Assembly (NCBI RefSeq): GCF_000204055.1
Contig: NW_006768799.1
Span: 631,040-695,039, forward strand
Length of the DNA stretch: 64,000 nt
Reading direction: 5' to 3'
DNA from: Melampsora larici-populina 98AG31
Taxonomy: Eukaryota; Basidiomycota; Pucciniomycetes; Pucciniales; Melampsoraceae
The position numbers were made by a program, and so were the translations under genes. Shown piece by piece: positions 1-11,870 of the stretch (its first letter is position 1; each line of letters opens with the position of its first letter). The notes under the pieces were generated by a model that saw nothing but the letters and a program-made list of their open reading frames with translations, made no database searches and was not told where the DNA came from.

Positions 1-816
1 ACAGCCAGGACAAAACGTCTGGTCCAGTTGTAAATGCTACCCTCTGTGATAGAATAGACATACATACATCATCAGTTTATAATTAACAATCCTGGATAAA
101 GATAAATCACCTTACTTACCTGAACAATTAAACAATCTAGCCAAATGAAAGTGGTCTCCACCGTTGCCCGAAGTCCCTAAGTTTGCAAGTCCCACAAGTG
201 CCTGCCACCAAACTGGAACTTGGTTGATGTTTGAGTTGTTATGAAACACCGGGTTATCTTCAATCGACTCGACCAGCTTGTCAAAAGAGGCTTTGGACAT
301 TCGCGCCTGAAACAAATACTCAGCTACAGCTTTGTAACGGTGAATCAGAGACCTGGCAGTGCGGCTTACCAGCTTTATAAAGCCATCACCACCCTCCAAG
401 ACCATCTGGTGAAACCAAGCGTTTCGAAGTTCCATTCGACCACGTGAGTTCCGATTAACTACATATCGATGTTGGTTGATGATGTTCAAAGCTTCGTCAA
501 GCAATTCGATATCGGCAATAGCTTTTGCTTGATTTCGAGCGCCAATGAGTATCACATGATGCGTTTTTGTAAATACCGTGATGAACTCTGTGAATCCGAC
601 TAGAAAGAGCCATGCAGCCTTTTGTCGATCCTCGTTTGATATCGCTAGTCGAAAGATGTTAAGCGTTTGAAGCATACGGAGGAGAAACTGTACCGCACCG
701 AGATCGAAATCTAGTGAAGCCAGGATTCCACGTCGGTTTTGAGCTAGAGTTTTTCGTGCATGTCGTTCCGCTTGGATGTATCGTCTGAGTAGTTGTTTAC
801 GAGCAAAGCGAGGCAT
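1..816 (-). CDS. PIF/Harbinger-type transposase (HARBI1-like), 5' part, runs off left edge
   Basis: The model is 816-120 joined to 43-1, continuing left out of the window. The ATG at 816 opens 232 codons without a stop. A consensus donor (GTAAGT) follows at 119-114, and an acceptor (CACAG) ends at 44. Splicing restores the frame and gives EGSIYNWTRRFVLA, the usual continuation in this family. The N-terminal domain of PIF/Harbinger transposases is recognisable in ARMSKASFDKLVE, then NPVFHNNSNINQVPV, then LGTSGNGG. In this superfamily the region precedes the DDE nuclease domain, which would lie outside the window. No internal stop or frameshift is visible, unlike the decayed relative at 29.1-30.7 kb. 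It could therefore be an active element or a domesticated HARBI1-like gene. The nuclease triad and the terminal repeats cannot be seen. Confidence 0.7.
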
Positions 817-1671
817 AGGTGGAGGTGATGTGAACTAGGGAGTGAAGTACTGGAACTGGATGTGAATTAGGAGATGAGTTGGGTAGATGAGCTTGTGCGG
901 TGAGAGGACCGGTCGGGACCAAAAGAAAATGAAATCGAAGTTGAGGTGAGGTAGGGTGAGGTGAAGAATTGGGTAATCGGGGATTCAAAGTAGAGAAAAA
1001 CTGAGAACGTTCTCCCAGTTTCCCAGTTTCACAATTACAGCCAAAATCGAAAACTGGGAAACTGGGAAAAAACGGGAAAAAACTCCCAGTTTCTACTTTG
1101 TATCCCCTATATCTCAAAACAATCTCAAAAAAATCTCAAAACAATCTCAAAACAATGTCAGTTCAATCTCAATCCAATCTCAATTTTTGGCCTAGAGGAG
1201 CAGACAAACAGTCTTCCAAAATGAACTGAAATAAAATTTAGTTGCATGTCCACACATGAAGGTCTCAGAATTTTTGGAAGGTATGAGTGATTTTCAGATG
1301 AGCCACAACCAAATATCCTTCTAAGCCCCTTCCAAAAACTTCTCCTATAAAGCAGAAGGTGACAGCTCTTGATTATATAGATATGTTGGGATTCTTTGTT
1401 GGGAAGGAGGTTTCATAATCATAGATATAACTATCATATCAAGAAATGAAAATAGGAAAAGGGACAAGATGGGTGATAAAGTGGTTGTTTTGGTTTGTGA
1501 TATCAATACATTGGTTTGTTATATATATACATTTTTCACTTGAATGGACAATAATTCATTCAATTCATATCATTTACTATGTTGGGCTTTTCATCTTATT
1601 TGTACATAGGTTTTTGATATGTACTTTTGTTTTGGGAAAGTGTATTTTTTACTTTGAACTATAGTAGTTTT
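817..1671. other. Intergenic, low complexity, upstream of the transposase-like gene
   Basis: No gene is supported. Around 1000-1090 short words such as CTCCCAGTTT and ACTGGGAAA recur in both orientations and could form hairpins. From about 1102 to 1183 an 11-base word (TCTCAAAACAA and variants) repeats several times. From 1440 to the gap the sequence is T-rich, and its reading frames encode only Ile/Phe/Tyr-rich low-complexity peptides. Confidence 0.6.
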
Positions 1672-1795
1672 NNNNNNNNNNNNNNNNNNNNNNNNNNNNN
1701 NNNNNNNNNNNNNNNNNNNNNNNNNNNNNNNNNNNNNNNNNNNNNNNNNNNNNNNNNNNNNNNNNNNNNNNNNNNNNNNNNNNNNNNNNNNNNNN
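1672..1795. other. Assembly gap (124 N)
   Basis: A run of 124 N bases. This is a scaffold gap, so nothing can be said about its content. Reading frames crossing it are meaningless. Confidence 0.99.
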
Positions 1796-1858
1796 CTTTA
1801 ATGACTTCTTCAGGAAATACCTGGTTATCAATACAATTTGGTCAAAAACCCAAATCCA

Positions 1859-1992
1859 GAACTTGGGTGGTATATATACACCCCCCACAAGTCGCGACTT
1901 GTGGAGGTGTGTATAATCTAACACTAGAGTGGTATCTACACACCCCTGCAGGTTGCGACTTGTGGGGGAGTGTATACATACCACTCAAGTTC
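1859..1992. repeat. Palindromic foldback element (MITE-like)
   Basis: The left arm (1859-1898) and right arm (1952-1992) are inverted copies of about 40 bases with a few mismatches and one gap. Both begin GAACTTG in their own orientation and carry CCCACAAGTCGC. The left arm also contains a perfect 20-base palindrome at 1885-1904 (CCACAAGTCGCGACTTGTGG). The middle repeats the word GTGGTAT...ACACACCCC, so the element is nested. No coding potential and no clear target duplication were seen. Confidence 0.7.
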
Positions 1993-4900
1993 CCACACTC
2001 ATCTTTTGGCTTATTTCCATCATTCACCTCAGGCTCAACCTCCTATTTTCACCAATCGAGTTCAATTTCTAAAGGTAAGTCATTTCTATTTTTGTATTTC
2101 TTTTAATTTTTTTCTCTTCTTTTGATTCTTCTACCTAAAATTAATCAACTTCGTCCTTCCTTTTACTTTCTTCACTTTATTTTGATTAAATTTCTTTTGT
2201 GCTTTCTAGATTGGTTGATTCATCTTTCTATTTTCTACTTTTTTGATTTTGTTTCATTCTTCTTTTCCTTGTTCTTTATGACTTGTCTAAATTCAATCTT
2301 TTTCAAATGAAATGTTCCAATGGTAAGTCATCTGATTCTTCTCTTCTGTGATTCCTTTCTTTACTAACTGTAGTGTCCTTTATGTTGTTAAATGTGTTTC
2401 CAGTTCTTTCTTAATTCAATTTTGATTTGAATGTTTCCAGTGAGCTTTAATTAGATCAACCCACTCAATCACTAGTTTGTTTTGTTTATTTTCTTTTGTA
2501 GGGTTAGGTAATCAATCAATCAATCAATGAATTTCATCTATTTTTTATATTTCCTTGCATCTTGTTCTTGTTGTTGTCATTGGAAACTTCAAATTTTTCT
2601 TTCTTGTAATGTTTGTTTAATTGGATAATTAACACTGAACCCTAATGTTCTAAAATGAAATTTAATCACACAGAAAGCATTTGAATATGAAAAATGGAAA
2701 ATGATGTACAAAAATGAAAGATTGAGTTGTGAAAGATGATCAAGAAACAAAAAACATTTATGTTTGAAGGAAAGGTTAAAGGGAATATTGGTTATAATGT
2801 TGATGTAAGGTGCCATGAAATAGTAGTGAGTTGATTCAAATCATCTAATGATTTGATTACCACAATGGGTTGCTTGGGATTTCATGCCAAGATGTTGATG
2901 CAAATCAAACAGGATCAAATTGGAGACCTCAATTAATCAAGACTGAAGGAATTTTTCATGGAAAGCTTTTCATCCTTCAGAGGTTAATAAAAATTTCTGT
3001 ACCCCAAGCTTATGCTTACTTTACCTGCTGTAGTTGAGCGCCTACATCTACCTCAGTACAAGAATTTTTGCAAAGAAATTATCAAGTTATATTGAAATTT
3101 AGTCAATACATCATCTAGACCTTCAATTTTTGAACAAATTGCAAATGTATCTTTATTGAATTGTGGCAGAATGTTAAAATCAGAAGCTAAGATGAGGTCA
3201 GGAGCCAATTAAACTGTCTCAAAAGGAATTAAGAGCATGGCTTGGTTCTTTAACTTCAGGACAAGATGAACCAAACGTCATTCAAAGATTAGTTATTACC
3301 AGGGTTGTGATCAAATGGACTGATAGTAGCTATTACATTTGTTTGTGAAGTATCAAAACAAGCAAGGAAGGTAAAACCTTTAGACTACTCACTCTTTGCA
3401 ATATAATCTGTTTTGTAAAGCTTTCAGAATGCAGTACACCATACATAGAAAGTAACAAGAAGCCACCAGAAGATTTTGGAGGATAAAATTTCATTTTAAG
3501 CTGTAGTACTGACCTAGCTCAATGCAGATCTGCAGGTATATGCAGCCCATGCATATCCCCCACTCAAGCTGATTTTGAGGTCAATTTGATATTGAACTGA
3601 CATTGATTTGAGATTGAACTGACATCAAATTGAGATGGATTGAGGTGAATGGAACTCACTGGCCTGCCAGTGACTAGTAAAATGACACTGTGGATTGGGT
3701 TCAAAACTGCCTCCACATTGATTATCAAGTGGTTTAGTTTTGATTCACTTGAGATGAAATTGAATGGTGCGCACCTTGATCTCTACCACATCAGATTCTC
3801 CAATCAAAGTATCTAGATTAGGGGATGCACAAGATTCTGAGATTGCATGATTGGGATGAGAGTCAATTATTGATTTGGATGTTCTAGCTTTGAGAGTTTC
3901 AATCAGACTGGATCTAGAGATGAGTACTGGTTTTGAGTGATTTATTGAAAGTGAATGCTCTGGAAGGCAAAGTACAGGTGGACTTGCAGTTTGAAGAGCC
4001 GTAACAGAGCAAGAAGGTGATAAGTTGGGTCGATCTTGTTTAGTTTGAGTGGCAAGAAAGGCATCTGGTGACTTTGATCAACTTAAATCAGGAGTTTGAA
4101 GGGCAGGATCTGGATCCTTTTGATCTTGAAGCCTAGTAGTAAACAGACCACTTTGAGTATGAGATAAAGGGTGAGGTGAATTGGGATTTGATAAGAATGG
4201 CGGTGATTCACCAAGAAACTGCCCGGTTTGATAATTGTGGGCTACATTGCCCACAAAAATTGCCCGCTGTACTGCCCGTTGGGGCCTCTGCTAGGGCAAA
4301 AAAGCTCGGTACTGCACAGGTATTCACGGGTATTACCCCCAAAAAAGGGGGCAACAGGTTTTTTGTTCCAGGGCGGTGAATGGTGGTTTCCTAAAAGAAG
4401 TGTATGGGTCCACCCTTCATCTTAATTAAAAACTCTTTGTAAGAGTCAATTAACTGCAGTCTGTCTGGATTAATCCAAACAGACCAGGTACTTTGCCCTC
4501 TCTTCCTTTTTTTCCTAATTCTAATTTGTAATTACTATTTACTTACAAATATCAACCCTTAGTGCGCATGTAATACTCCAAAAGAGTACCCTACCCTTAC
4601 AGATTTTTTGAGAGTGTCTTTAGTGCTGTTGAGATCTGGACACCATTCATGTATACCAAGCTAATCAAACATTGCTTGAGTATAGATTGCAAAAAAATGT
4701 TGACAATACCACCACCAATGTTCACACAATCAGCTGTGGGTTCTTTCACTTCACATTGACCTACACAATCCTTGGCTGTTGTGCTTTTGAGTATGCCTTC
4801 TATTTCAGATGACCTTGAGAACCAAGATTTAAATTTGAGAAAATGTTTTGGAGGCTTTAGTATAGCAGACAATGATGTCAACCACCAAATAATTCAAATG

Positions 4901-5626
4901 GAGACATAGAAACAATTCTTAGAGAAAAAGAGTGGAATTCCAGTGGTACTTTATTGTTGAACTAGAATAAGATCTACCTGCCTTTGTTGGCTCAGATCTT
5001 TTGGGCCATTCTGTTCTGTTTAACTGGGCAGGATGTTGTTTGCATGGTTTTGGGGGAATGGTGGCTTGAATACAAGATGTTGATGCCATTGATTTTCTCT
5101 GAGGATTTGAAGACTGGGGAGGTGGCTTCTTGTTGGGAGGATGGCTGCATCTTTCAGGCTTGGAAGATATAGGGGCCTTGTTTGGGACCAAGCCTGTTGA
5201 AGCTCTTGGTGTCTTTTTCTCCTTGGTTGATTCAGGGCTCAATGAGACTGTGTTCTTGATCTTCCCACTTATATCTTGAAATTTGTTGAGAAGGTCTTTG
5301 TAAGCTTTCTCTCAGGCAGTAGCTTCATTTTGCATCTGTTCAAGCATCTTGTTTTGGGTGGCAATCTGTGATGGCTGAGTCTCAAAGCTCTTCAGGAGCA
5401 TTGTTTGAAGGTCAGTGGGCGGTTGAATGCTGGTTGGTTTTGGGATTTTGTTTGGTTTTTGCGGATTTCTTGGTGTCTGGAGGTCATTTGGAGGATTTGT
5501 TTTGAAAGAAGATCATGTGGTGAATATGAAATTGAATGATCAAGTTCCAAACTCGACTTGAGAATGTCATGTTTCCCGGTCGAGATTGATTTCTGTGCTT
5601 TTCTGCGTCACCTCTTGGGGTTTGTT
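1993..5626. other. Long intergenic stretch without a supported gene
   Basis: From 2000 to about 2600 the sequence is strongly T-rich, with a (AATC)n-like microsatellite near 2509-2530. From 2600 to 4170 only short frames occur. At 4200-4390 a more GC-rich patch with the recurring word GCCCG looks like the edge of a repeat. Minus-strand frames at 4597-4881 and 4919-5242 encode unrecognised peptides, the second Pro/Ser/Lys-rich. Without a homologue or splice support I do not call them genes. Confidence 0.5.
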
Positions 5627-5674
5627 GTCTGTGACTGTCTGTGACTGTCTGTGACTGTCTGTGACTGTCTGTGA
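5627..5674. repeat. 10-bp tandem repeat, about 4.8 copies
   Basis: The unit GTCTGTGACT is repeated head to tail without interruption. It lies about 140 bases upstream of the start codon of the U1A-like gene, so it may fall in its promoter or 5' leader. Confidence 0.95.
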
Positions 5675-5812
5675 GCGATGTGTAGTATATCACATGTCAC
5701 GCGCATGACAGACTATCCTTACCGCGAAGCCTTGATGGTGTGACTCAATGAGAACTTCGAAAGACCTATTCATCGCTCTTCAGCTTCAATCCTCAGGCTC
5801 AGTTTTGATTCA

Positions 5813-7136
5813 ATGGAAGTCGCGCAGACCACCTCAGCTCAGGCTTCCGAAAGCAATGTAGGGGCAAGTTCGAATCTTGGGACCAGTCACCCAGCTCCAG
5901 GAACATTGGACACAGACACGATCATGAACGATCCAACCAGCGGTCCTTCTGACACGAACGTTGATGAGAAGACGAACGGTATGAACCCTGAAGGCTTAAC
6001 AGAGGCGGATAACAAGGAGGGACTCACGAAGGAAGAGGATCTGGGAGATACTATTCCGGAAGATGCGACGGAGACTGTGTACCTGAATAACTTGAATGAG
6101 AAAGTGAAGATTCCTAGTGAGTCTTACTCATACGCATCGCCCGAATGATATGCGCAAATCAGCGAGGGAGACGCAAGATTCTGACAGAAAATCGTTCTTT
6201 ACCGATCTAGTTTTGAAGCAAACGTTGAAAAACCTCCTGAAGAACTTCGGTCCCGTTTTAGATGTAGTGGCCCATCAATCAGTTCGAATGCGTGGTCAGG
6301 CCTTCGTTGCGTTCCCAGAACGTGAAATGGCTGCCAAAGCTGTAAAAGAAGTCAAGGGATTCCCGCTCTATGGCAAGCCTTATCGTACGCTCTTGCGACT
6401 CTTATACTACGCAACCTCAAGTTATGTTTTGACTGTCTTCAACTGATACGTCGACTGATCGACTTTAGGAAATTGCTTTTGCCCGAACACCCGCTGACGC
6501 TGTGGTCAAACGTAAGACGCCCGATGAATATGATACATTCAAGGAGGAACGTTTGACAAAGAAGAGTGAGTATCAAGCCTGTCTCCTGTAGCGTTTGATT
6601 ACTAACAACAGTTAATTTCCATACTTTAGAACGATCTCGTCGAGAAAATCCATTGCGAAAGAAAGCTTTTGCTCAGAAAGAGGCAGCTCGGATCGCTGCT
6701 GAAAGTGCGATCGCTGCTGGAGGTGTTGCGCCTACCACTTCTGCGACAGCTGCTTCGACCAACTCAGGTCGGAGGATTGTTCAAATGCCAGACGAGTATC
6801 AACCACCGAACAAGATTCTCTTTGTACAAAACTTACCGGAAAACGCTGGAAAAGATGCTTTGGAGGTTTTATTCAAGCAGTTGAGTCGGCTTTCAGAGTT
6901 TTCCGGACTCCTTATATCTTAGATATGATGGTAAGGTGACGTATATTCTGACCTGAATGCCTCGATCTTTGACTAGGTATGCAAATTTGGTCGAAGTTCG
7001 TACCATTCCAGGGAGAGCAACCATTGCTTTCGTCGAATATACCGATGCGACCAGCTCCGGAGTTGCCAAGGATGCTCTACATAATTACAAGTTTGATGGG
7101 GAGCATAAGATCAAGGTCACATTTGCCAAGCAATGA
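5813..7136 (+). CDS. U1A/U2B''-type spliceosomal snRNP protein with two RRMs
   Basis: Exons by eye: 5813-6116, 6211-6384, 6469-6565, 6630-6879 and 6977-7136. RNA-binding protein of the U1/U2 snRNP. The N-terminus is acidic and Ser/Thr-rich. RRM1 begins TVYLNNLNEKVKIPILKQ, carries the RNP1-like MRGQAFVAF and ends EIAFARTPADAVVKR. A basic linker (RRENPLRKK) follows. RRM2 starts LFVQNLPENAGKDALEVLF and ends GEHKIKVTFAKQ at the stop, which is typical of U1A. Introns 1, 3 and 4 join perfectly in frame. The exon 2/3 junction does not: the GT donor at 6385 leaves one extra C, whereas homology wants TAT followed directly by GAA. This is either an assembly indel or non-standard splicing. Having two RRMs favours U1A over U2B'', although fungi may use one protein for both roles. 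Confidence 0.9.
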
Positions 7137-8454
7137 AAACATCAACAATCGACCTGTACTATCAGCCCTTCACTCTTTCGTCGAGACTGAATCACAATGT
7201 ATTTGCTGTATAAACTGAGTTTTTACTGCACCTGATCTCCGAAGGAAAACACTGGGGAAGCGATCAGGTACACCAAATAGGGATGACCCAACGACACTCA
7301 ATCACTCCTTTTTACAAGCTGATGATGTGTCTTTTCACAAGTCTCGTGCACAACATTCTCTGAAAGCGAGCGCTCAGACAGCTCATGAAGGATGGCTGTA
7401 ACCAGCCTGCTCATCAAATGTGGTTTCTAGCGTATCGAATGGGGCTAGACACATCACCGAAGTTACAAGTTGTCGATTTCTCTTTGTCAATAGATTTTCC
7501 TATTGCTAGCATAAATGACTATGTGAAATGAACTCTTTTTGCACCATAGCAAATCTTGCTTCACTCTCGGGGTTTTCCATGATGCTGTAGGTCTTAGGTG
7601 CAAAAGCCCTTTGCACCAGTCAACTGTGTTTGATCTTGAAGCCCGTACGGGTTGCGCATGAATAATATAACGCGAAACCCAGTGTACATGCAAATGCACA
7701 TACTGGGATTTCCTCAAAGATCTCAAGTATCCTTTTTCTAGCGATTGTGATTCTGTGTCTTGCGACTCTGTATAAGACTTCTCCAGGTATAAGAGCAAGG
7801 GCATTTGGAGAGGAGGTGGGGCCGCTTCAGACCCAGGATTACACTTTAGAAGCCATCGATGCCGATGTTCTCCCAAAGTAGGACGTCCAGGCTCTTCGAC
7901 TTCCGGAGGTTGCCCTCTGTTTGTTAGACTCCTCTATGGTTTAAGGTTCTGCGCACATTAACTCGTACTACATATGAGGCTTATATGAAGGGCCCAATTT
8001 TTTCTGGTATCTCATTTGCTGTATAGGGTCCTCAGCGCTGGAGCTCAAGCTTGCATGATCTTTATAAGTTCCGGGACACTTATCAGCAGCAGTTTCCTTC
8101 CAAAAATCATATCCTTCACCGCCTAATGTATTCCATGATGAACGAACAAATATGATGATGAATGCTTTCACAAAAATAAATCTATATAGTGAGGCCTCAT
8201 GACGTAGATTATACTGAAAAGTTCGGATCTCAAGATAAGATGAAAGTGGTATAGGAGCAGTGAATTACGAAAAACATTCGATGTTATAGAAGTCTGCGAA
8301 GGATTTATAAAGTGTTTAAATAGATTGTAAAATAAGATAAAATTGTTAAAGAAAGAGTGAAATCCCGAAAATATCCAATCTTATAAAGTGTGACCCCAAG
8401 TCTGAGGCCTGAAAACTTCCATCCACTCTTCTGTGATACAAGTCATGGGGTGCT
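7137..8454. other. Spacer: left part of duplication copy 1, with a decayed coding-like segment
   Basis: From about 7300 on this stretch matches 9960-10450 in the second copy. On the minus strand around 7660-7500 one frame reads AFAPKTYSIMENPESEA followed by RFAMVQKEF, against AFAPKFPSIDNQ and IFAMVHKEF in the other copy (10280-10170). This suggests a small ancestral coding sequence. The copy here has an in-frame stop just upstream. Nothing else is supported. Confidence 0.45.
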
Positions 8455-9860
8455 TCAGATGACATGTACTGATAAGCCTTCGTTCGGTTCATCTGATTCT
8501 GAATCTCTGTGAAAAACAAATGAAAGAAATATCAGTTAGGAGATATGTGGGGACCGATTTGAGATAGGGCCTCATACGTGGTTTTGGACACCCTTTCCAG
8601 CCAGTACACCAAGGAAAAAGCAACAACAAAAGCTCCAACAACCGCAACAGGTACAAAAACTGGTAGCAACCAGGGTGGATAACCTTTAGGAGTGGCTTGC
8701 TTAGGCTTTTCAATTTCTTTGACATCCATGTTTTGTACTGGTGGTGGTGCATACACGACTTGTGCAATTTTTCTATGTCGAAGGCTGTTAGCGGATTGAG
8801 GCCCAAAATCCTTTTCTGCCTGCGCTTGAATTTGGGCTGCCTCTGCCATCTTTTGATTGTATTGTTGAGTGGTAAGTGGGTAGACCACATCGCTTGATCC
8901 GAAAGCTGATTGGCCAGCTAATTCAGCGTGTTTAGTGGAGCTAGCAACATCAAGTTGAGGGATTATAGAACCAGAAGCAGTGTGATCCATCAACATATTG
9001 AGGCCAAGGAAAATCTGACCGAATTTCATCTTCAGGTGGCTGTTAAATATGTAGGTAGATATCAGTATCAGCAACAGTAATACTTCATGAAGACTTCGAC
9101 CGATATCAAAACTGAGAAATCAAAGAAGGGAAGGGGAGTGAAAGTTTACTGAGACAAATAAACTACAGGGATAGGAGATTGTCATATCTTTGGATCAACT
9201 GGATGCAACTGGATACAGGTTCCTGGGAATTTGTGAAGCAAAAAATATATTGAAGATTTAAGGTTACATCTCTCATGACTCTCTACATGACCAGTGGAAT
9301 GCTCTTGGTGTATGGCACAGAGATAGCAAAACAGAACAGAATATGAGACAGATCAAAAGCACCCACCAGCAAAGATTCTTGTACCTTCAATGACTATGAA
9401 TCGACTAAGACCTTGAAGCAGGAAAAGCCGTAAAAGGATGTATTACTGACTGGTGAGAGGTCAAAAGGAAAGGAATCAGGCGAGTTCAGGCCTAGAGAAC
9501 ATCTTCCTAAGTGTGGAATCAGTGACCTCTATAATCGTGAAAATATTCATAAAAGCTTGACCAAGTTTGCCCGCAAAACTCGAGCAAATTGGCGGGGAAT
9601 TGGCGACAAGCTTTTCTAAACTGACTGTAACTCTCTCTCCTCGAGCAGGTCTGAAGCCACTGAAACATTGTTCTCAAGGTAAAGCAAAAGACAGCTTTTA
9701 CTTCACGCACACATATAAATTGATTATAGTTGATCTCATACTTTTAATGTGAAAGTACAAAATCAATCTGACCTTTCTTCAGTTTTTGATTTAAGATCGG
9801 CTGCTTAAACTTTATACGAATTTCAATGTCAATATTCTTCTAGCACTTTTCATCAACCTC
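7300..9860. repeat. Segmental duplication, copy 1
   Basis: Collinear with about 9960-14040 in the same orientation. Shared landmarks in order: a GCACCATAGCAAAT block, the AGGTGCAAAAGC block, the small membrane-protein gene, its 5' leader (TAGTTTATTT then CTCAGTAAAC), a CAAAGAT...ACCCACCA block, GAGTTCAGGCCT, and CTAGCAC(C/T)TTTCATCAA at the far end. Copy 1 lacks the two mobile insertions found in copy 2, so it represents the older state. Edges are approximate. Confidence 0.75.
8455..9029 (-). CDS. Small single-pass membrane protein, paralog 1
   Basis: Exons 9029-8578 and 8506-8455, 167 residues. The start was chosen by comparison with paralog 2 (MKFGQIF here, MRFRQIF there). Upstream, both have a 5'-UTR intron with the same donor (CTCA then GTAAAC) and acceptor (TTTAACAG). 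Residues 1-20 are weakly hydrophobic and could be a poor signal sequence or anchor. A conserved core follows (NMLMDHT, IPQLD, TTQQYNQK, EAAQ). Residues 119-143 form one clear transmembrane helix. The last exon encodes an acidic tail (DSESDEPNEG). The intron (donor GTATGAG, acceptor TTTTTCACAG, phase 2) matches the paralog, which supports the model. No known family is recognised. The role is unknown. Confidence 0.72.
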
Positions 9861-10887
9861 AACACGTCTCACCCTCCCGTTGTTCTTGCTGTTTCATGAA
9901 CCAAGTTTTCACCGCAGGTCTCCAAGGTAAAACGTTAGAAATAACCCAATGAGACTCGATTTCTGCTCCTGTAAGCTGATAATTCAGCTTTTCACAAGGC
10001 CGGCGCACGCCGTTTTCTGGAAGCGATCGCACAGGCGACTTAAGCAGCATATATGTGACCACCTTATTCATCAAATGCGCCCTCTGGCGTATTGAATGGG
10101 GGGGAGACATCCCAGAAGGCACAAGTTGCTGATCACTATTTGCTTATAAGGTTCCTACTGTTAGCATTATTCAATGCGTGAATCAAATTCTTTGTGCACC
10201 ATAGCAAATATTGCTTCGATATATATGTGTTGGTTGTCTATGCTGGGGAATTTAGGTGCAAAAGCACTCCAAATGACCATGGTTTTTTTGGCTTTGAAGC
10301 CTCTTTGAATTTTAAGCCAACGAAATATTGTGAAGCCCAGTAACTTGGGTATCTTTAAAGATATCAAGCATCCTTTTGGGTGCTTGTGATCTTGCGTGCT
10401 GTGGCTCTGTGTACTATTCAACCAGAGTTTCCTTACAAAAATCATCTCCCTCTACCGCACCATACAATGTGATGAACTATTATAGATGATGATGTACGCT
10501 GTGAGAATATGTGGCAAGGGCTTACAACATGAATTGTCATGAAAAGATGAGATTTCAAGTTATGATGAAATTGGTATACAAGGAGTGAATTACCAAAAAA
10601 ACATTGAATCTTATAGAGCTTTGACAGAGCAGAATATATTGAAACTTTTGAACCACAAAATAAGATGAAATTGGTACAGAAGGAGTGAGTTACCAAAAAC
10701 ATTCAAACTGACAAAGCAGACAAAACTAAATCTTGAATCTCAAAACAAGATGAAGATGGTGAAGAAAGAATCACTTACCAAAGATAATTCAAGCTTATAA
10801 GGTTTTGTGGTAGAAGATTGGGGGTTTGGAAGTTGTCATATTCCCCTTTTTTGATTCAAGTCTTCCATTTTCTTGGGGTGTCTCAGT

Positions 10888-11494
10888 TTACTTGCCAACA
10901 CGTGCAACTTCCACATCTCTTTCCATTGCCCTGAAAAGAAAATTGAAAGAAATTTTAGTTGAGATATTTGTGATGATAAATTCAAGATGGGGTCTCGTAC
11001 GCCTTCTCTGTGGCAGATTCTTTATCCTCAAAGCAATCTAATACATGCCACATATAGACAGGTCCTAAGATTGCTACCAAAAATCCTACTATACATAATG
11101 GCACTACGACCTTGAGATTGTCAAAGCCATGGCTCTTGGAGTCTGTCGGAGCGGCATTTGAAATTTGTGTCATTTGTTCTGGAGTTGACGGTACAGATCC
11201 TGGTGGTCCATTAACGTACTGCAACTCCTGCATCTTCCTATCACGATGGATGGGATAAGATGGAGGACCATAAGTCTTCTCTGCCATTGCTTTAACTTGG
11301 GCTGCCTCTTCCAGCTTCTGATTGTATTGTTGAGTGGTAGCTGGGTAGACCACACCGTTTGATCCAGAAGCTACTTGGCTGGCTATTTTACTTGGGTTGG
11401 CGGAGGCGGACATATCAAGTTGAGGGATGAGAGGACTAGAAGTAGTGTGGTCCATCAACATATTGATGGTCACAAAGATCTGTCGGAATCTCAT
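10888..11494 (-). CDS. Small single-pass membrane protein, paralog 2
   Basis: Exons 11494-11001 and 10930-10888, 178 residues. Same architecture as the gene at 8455-9029: N-terminal MRFRQIFVTINMLMDHT, a conserved middle (GVVYPATTQQYNQK, EEAAQ, AEK), one transmembrane helix at about residues 128-150, then a short charged tail. The phase-2 intron has donor GTACGAG and acceptor TTTTCAG, at the same site as in paralog 1. Without splicing the frame stops 11 codons later, so the shared splice pattern favours the spliced form. The proteins differ mainly between residue 80 and the helix and in the tail. The region upstream was later hit by a 1.65-kb transposon about 380 bases from the start codon. 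Function is unknown. Confidence 0.72.
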
Positions 11495-11870
11495 CTTGGA
11501 GAGACTGTTAAATATATAGAGATGAATGTCAGCACCTAACCTGGATGATCTATAAAACCTCTGACCAAGATGATAGATCAGGAATCAAGTACAGGAAAGG
11601 CATGAAAGGTTTACTGAGATAAATAAACTATAGAGGGATTGACAGGACACTATTATCTTTTTGGATCAGCAGTGATAGATAGGGTATATCATAGTCCTGA
11701 GAAAATCCTCAGGACAAGAATATCAGGGGTTTCAGGCAATTTTATATATAATGACTGCCTAACAAATGAAAGACTCTTGATGTATAGTAGAGCGATAGGC
11801 AGAAAGAGAAGAATCATAGCAAAGATCAAAAAATTACCCACCAAAGAGACTGTTTGTTGCTGGAACTGAT

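Noticed and set aside
1446..1664. Plus-strand frame of 72 codons
   Set aside because: Only Ile/Phe/Tyr/Trp-rich low complexity from T-rich DNA next to the gap; no domain or splice support.
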